Assembly (NCBI RefSeq): GCF_000215105.1
Contig: NC_015588.1
Location: 2,914,001-2,978,000, forward strand
Length of the DNA: 64,000 nt
Direction: 5' to 3'
DNA from: Isoptericola variabilis 225
Lineage (GTDB): Bacteria > Actinomycetota > Actinomycetes > Actinomycetales > Cellulomonadaceae
Made by a program: the position numbers and the translations under genes. The notes below the pieces were generated by a model, which was not told where the DNA came from, ran no database searches, and saw only the letters and a list, made by a program, of their open reading frames with translations. How positions within the stretch are numbered: position 1 is the stretch's first letter; every line of letters begins with the position of its first letter. This document shows, one piece after another, positions 63,422 through 64,000 of this stretch.

Positions 63422-64000
63422 CGACGAAGACGAACCTCACCACGAGCCTCGAGTGGTACCGGGCGCGCCCGGGCGAGCTCCGGCTCGTCGACGTGCCCGA
63501 GCAGACGTACCTCATGGTCGACGGCGAGGGCGACCCCAACACGTCGCCGCTGTTCACGGCGGCGGTCGAGACGCTCTACCCCGTCGCGTACACGCTGAAG
63601 TTCGCGAGCAAGCGCGAGCTCGGCCGCGACTACGTCGTCCCGCCGCTCGAGGGCCTGTGGTGGTCCGACGACATGGACGCGTTCACCGTCGCGCGGGACA
63701 AGGCCCGGTGGAGCTGGACGCTGCTGCTGCTCGTGCCCGACTGGGTCGAGCGCGACCTCGTCGCCGCGACGATCGACCAGGTGCGCGCGAAGAAGAATCC
63801 CGAGCGGATCGACGACCTGCGCGTCGAGAGGCTCGCGGAGGGCCGGTGCGTGCAGACGCTGCACGTCGGGTCGTTCGACGACGAAGGGCCCGTGCTCGAG
63901 CGCATGCACGACGAGTTCGTCCCCGCCCGCGGGCTGCGCCTCACCGGGCGGCACCACGAGATCTACCTCAGCGACTTCCGGCGCGTGCCGCCGGAGCGAC
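63418..64000 (+). CDS. GyrI-like small-molecule-binding domain protein (partial)
   Basis: This gene runs off the window after 194 codons. It begins MTTKTNLTTSLEWYRARPGE and has EQTYLMVDGEGDPNTSP, ETLYPVAYTLKFASK, PLEGLWWSDDMDAF and the C-terminal CVQTLHVGSFDDEGPVLERMHDEF. These match the stand-alone GyrI-like/SRPBCC-unrelated binding-domain family used in several regulators and small-molecule hydrolases. Only the last few residues are lacking. It is translationally coupled to the NUDIX gene, so both may act on one metabolite. Confidence 0.85.
   Translation, partial: MTTKTNLTTSLEWYRARPGELRLVDVPEQTYLMVDGEGDPNTSPLFTAAVETLYPVAYTLKFASKRELGRDYVVPPLEGLWWSDDMDAFTVARDKARWSWTLLLLVPDWVERDLVAATIDQVRAKKNPERIDDLRVERLAEGRCVQTLHVGSFDDEGPVLERMHDEFVPARGLRLTGRHHEIYLSDFRRVPPER

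Overview
The window is very GC-rich actinobacterial chromosome. GTG starts are common, genes are often joined by 4-bp ATGA or GTGA overlaps, and many start codons sit 6-7 nt after a TANNNT box, as in leaderless transcripts. The gene content (fbiA/fbiD for F420, a mycobacterial-type Crp, GlnR, DUF2516, DUF4395, recR-DUF5063 near lysC-asd) fits a Micrococcales bacterium near Cellulomonas, Cellulosimicrobium or Isoptericola. That placement is inferred from family resemblance, not from a search.

Layout. 1-5.6 kb: a zinc-free MDR oxidoreductase, a RAMA-domain protein, a LysE-type exporter, a thiamine-binding-like protein and the F420 side-chain genes. 5.6-6.3 kb: a cupin/MocR fusion pseudogene left by deletions. 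6.3-12.2 kb: nitroreductase, a 1013-residue FAD/Fe-S dehydrogenase, an epimerase-like protein and OsmC. 12.3-16.7 kb: an ECF sigma factor with its probable membrane partner, dtd and asparaginase. 16.7-17.5 kb: a VapBC-type toxin-antitoxin pair. 17.8-22.1 kb: FUSC, YgfZ, nitrobindin, a 37-residue membrane protein, DsrE, DUF4395 and thioredoxin. 22.3-27.4 kb: YceI, a membrane protein, GlnR, an alpha/beta hydrolase, endonuclease III and Crp. 27.4-32.1 kb: two RidA proteins, DUF4177, a class A penicillin-binding protein and a metallophosphoesterase.

32.2-39.5 kb looks like an acquired, decayed island next to tRNA-Pro(CGG): two degenerate IS3-type transposases in opposite orientation, two secreted amidases, another transposase stub, and an internally deleted IS256-type element with nearly intact 34-bp ends. 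39.7-50.5 kb: a ferredoxin reductase-like protein, a DUF4232 protein, a DAHP synthase with a newly seen attenuator leader peptide (aromatic run WYWRF), NUDIX, an M6 metalloprotease, a glutamine amidotransferase, a bile-acid:sodium symporter-family protein and an ABC exporter. 50.9-57.6 kb: a ceramidase-like membrane protein, asd-lysC, a DMT exporter, a TSUP permease, DUF5063 and recR. 57.6-64 kb: two collided pseudogenes, a two-component system, a second ABC exporter, a deletion-scarred phosphotransferase, NUDIX and a partial GyrI-like gene.

The most unusual feature is a family of intergenic arrays built on the 11-mer CGAGGTAGCGC at a roughly 20-bp period. About 51 copies occur in six clusters. 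Clusters B, C and D are head-to-head arrays around a short centre carrying a shared 17-mer; E and F form the same head-to-head pair, but with a complete gene between them. The arrays abut stop codons and in three genes supply the TAG stop itself. I know of no described element that matches.
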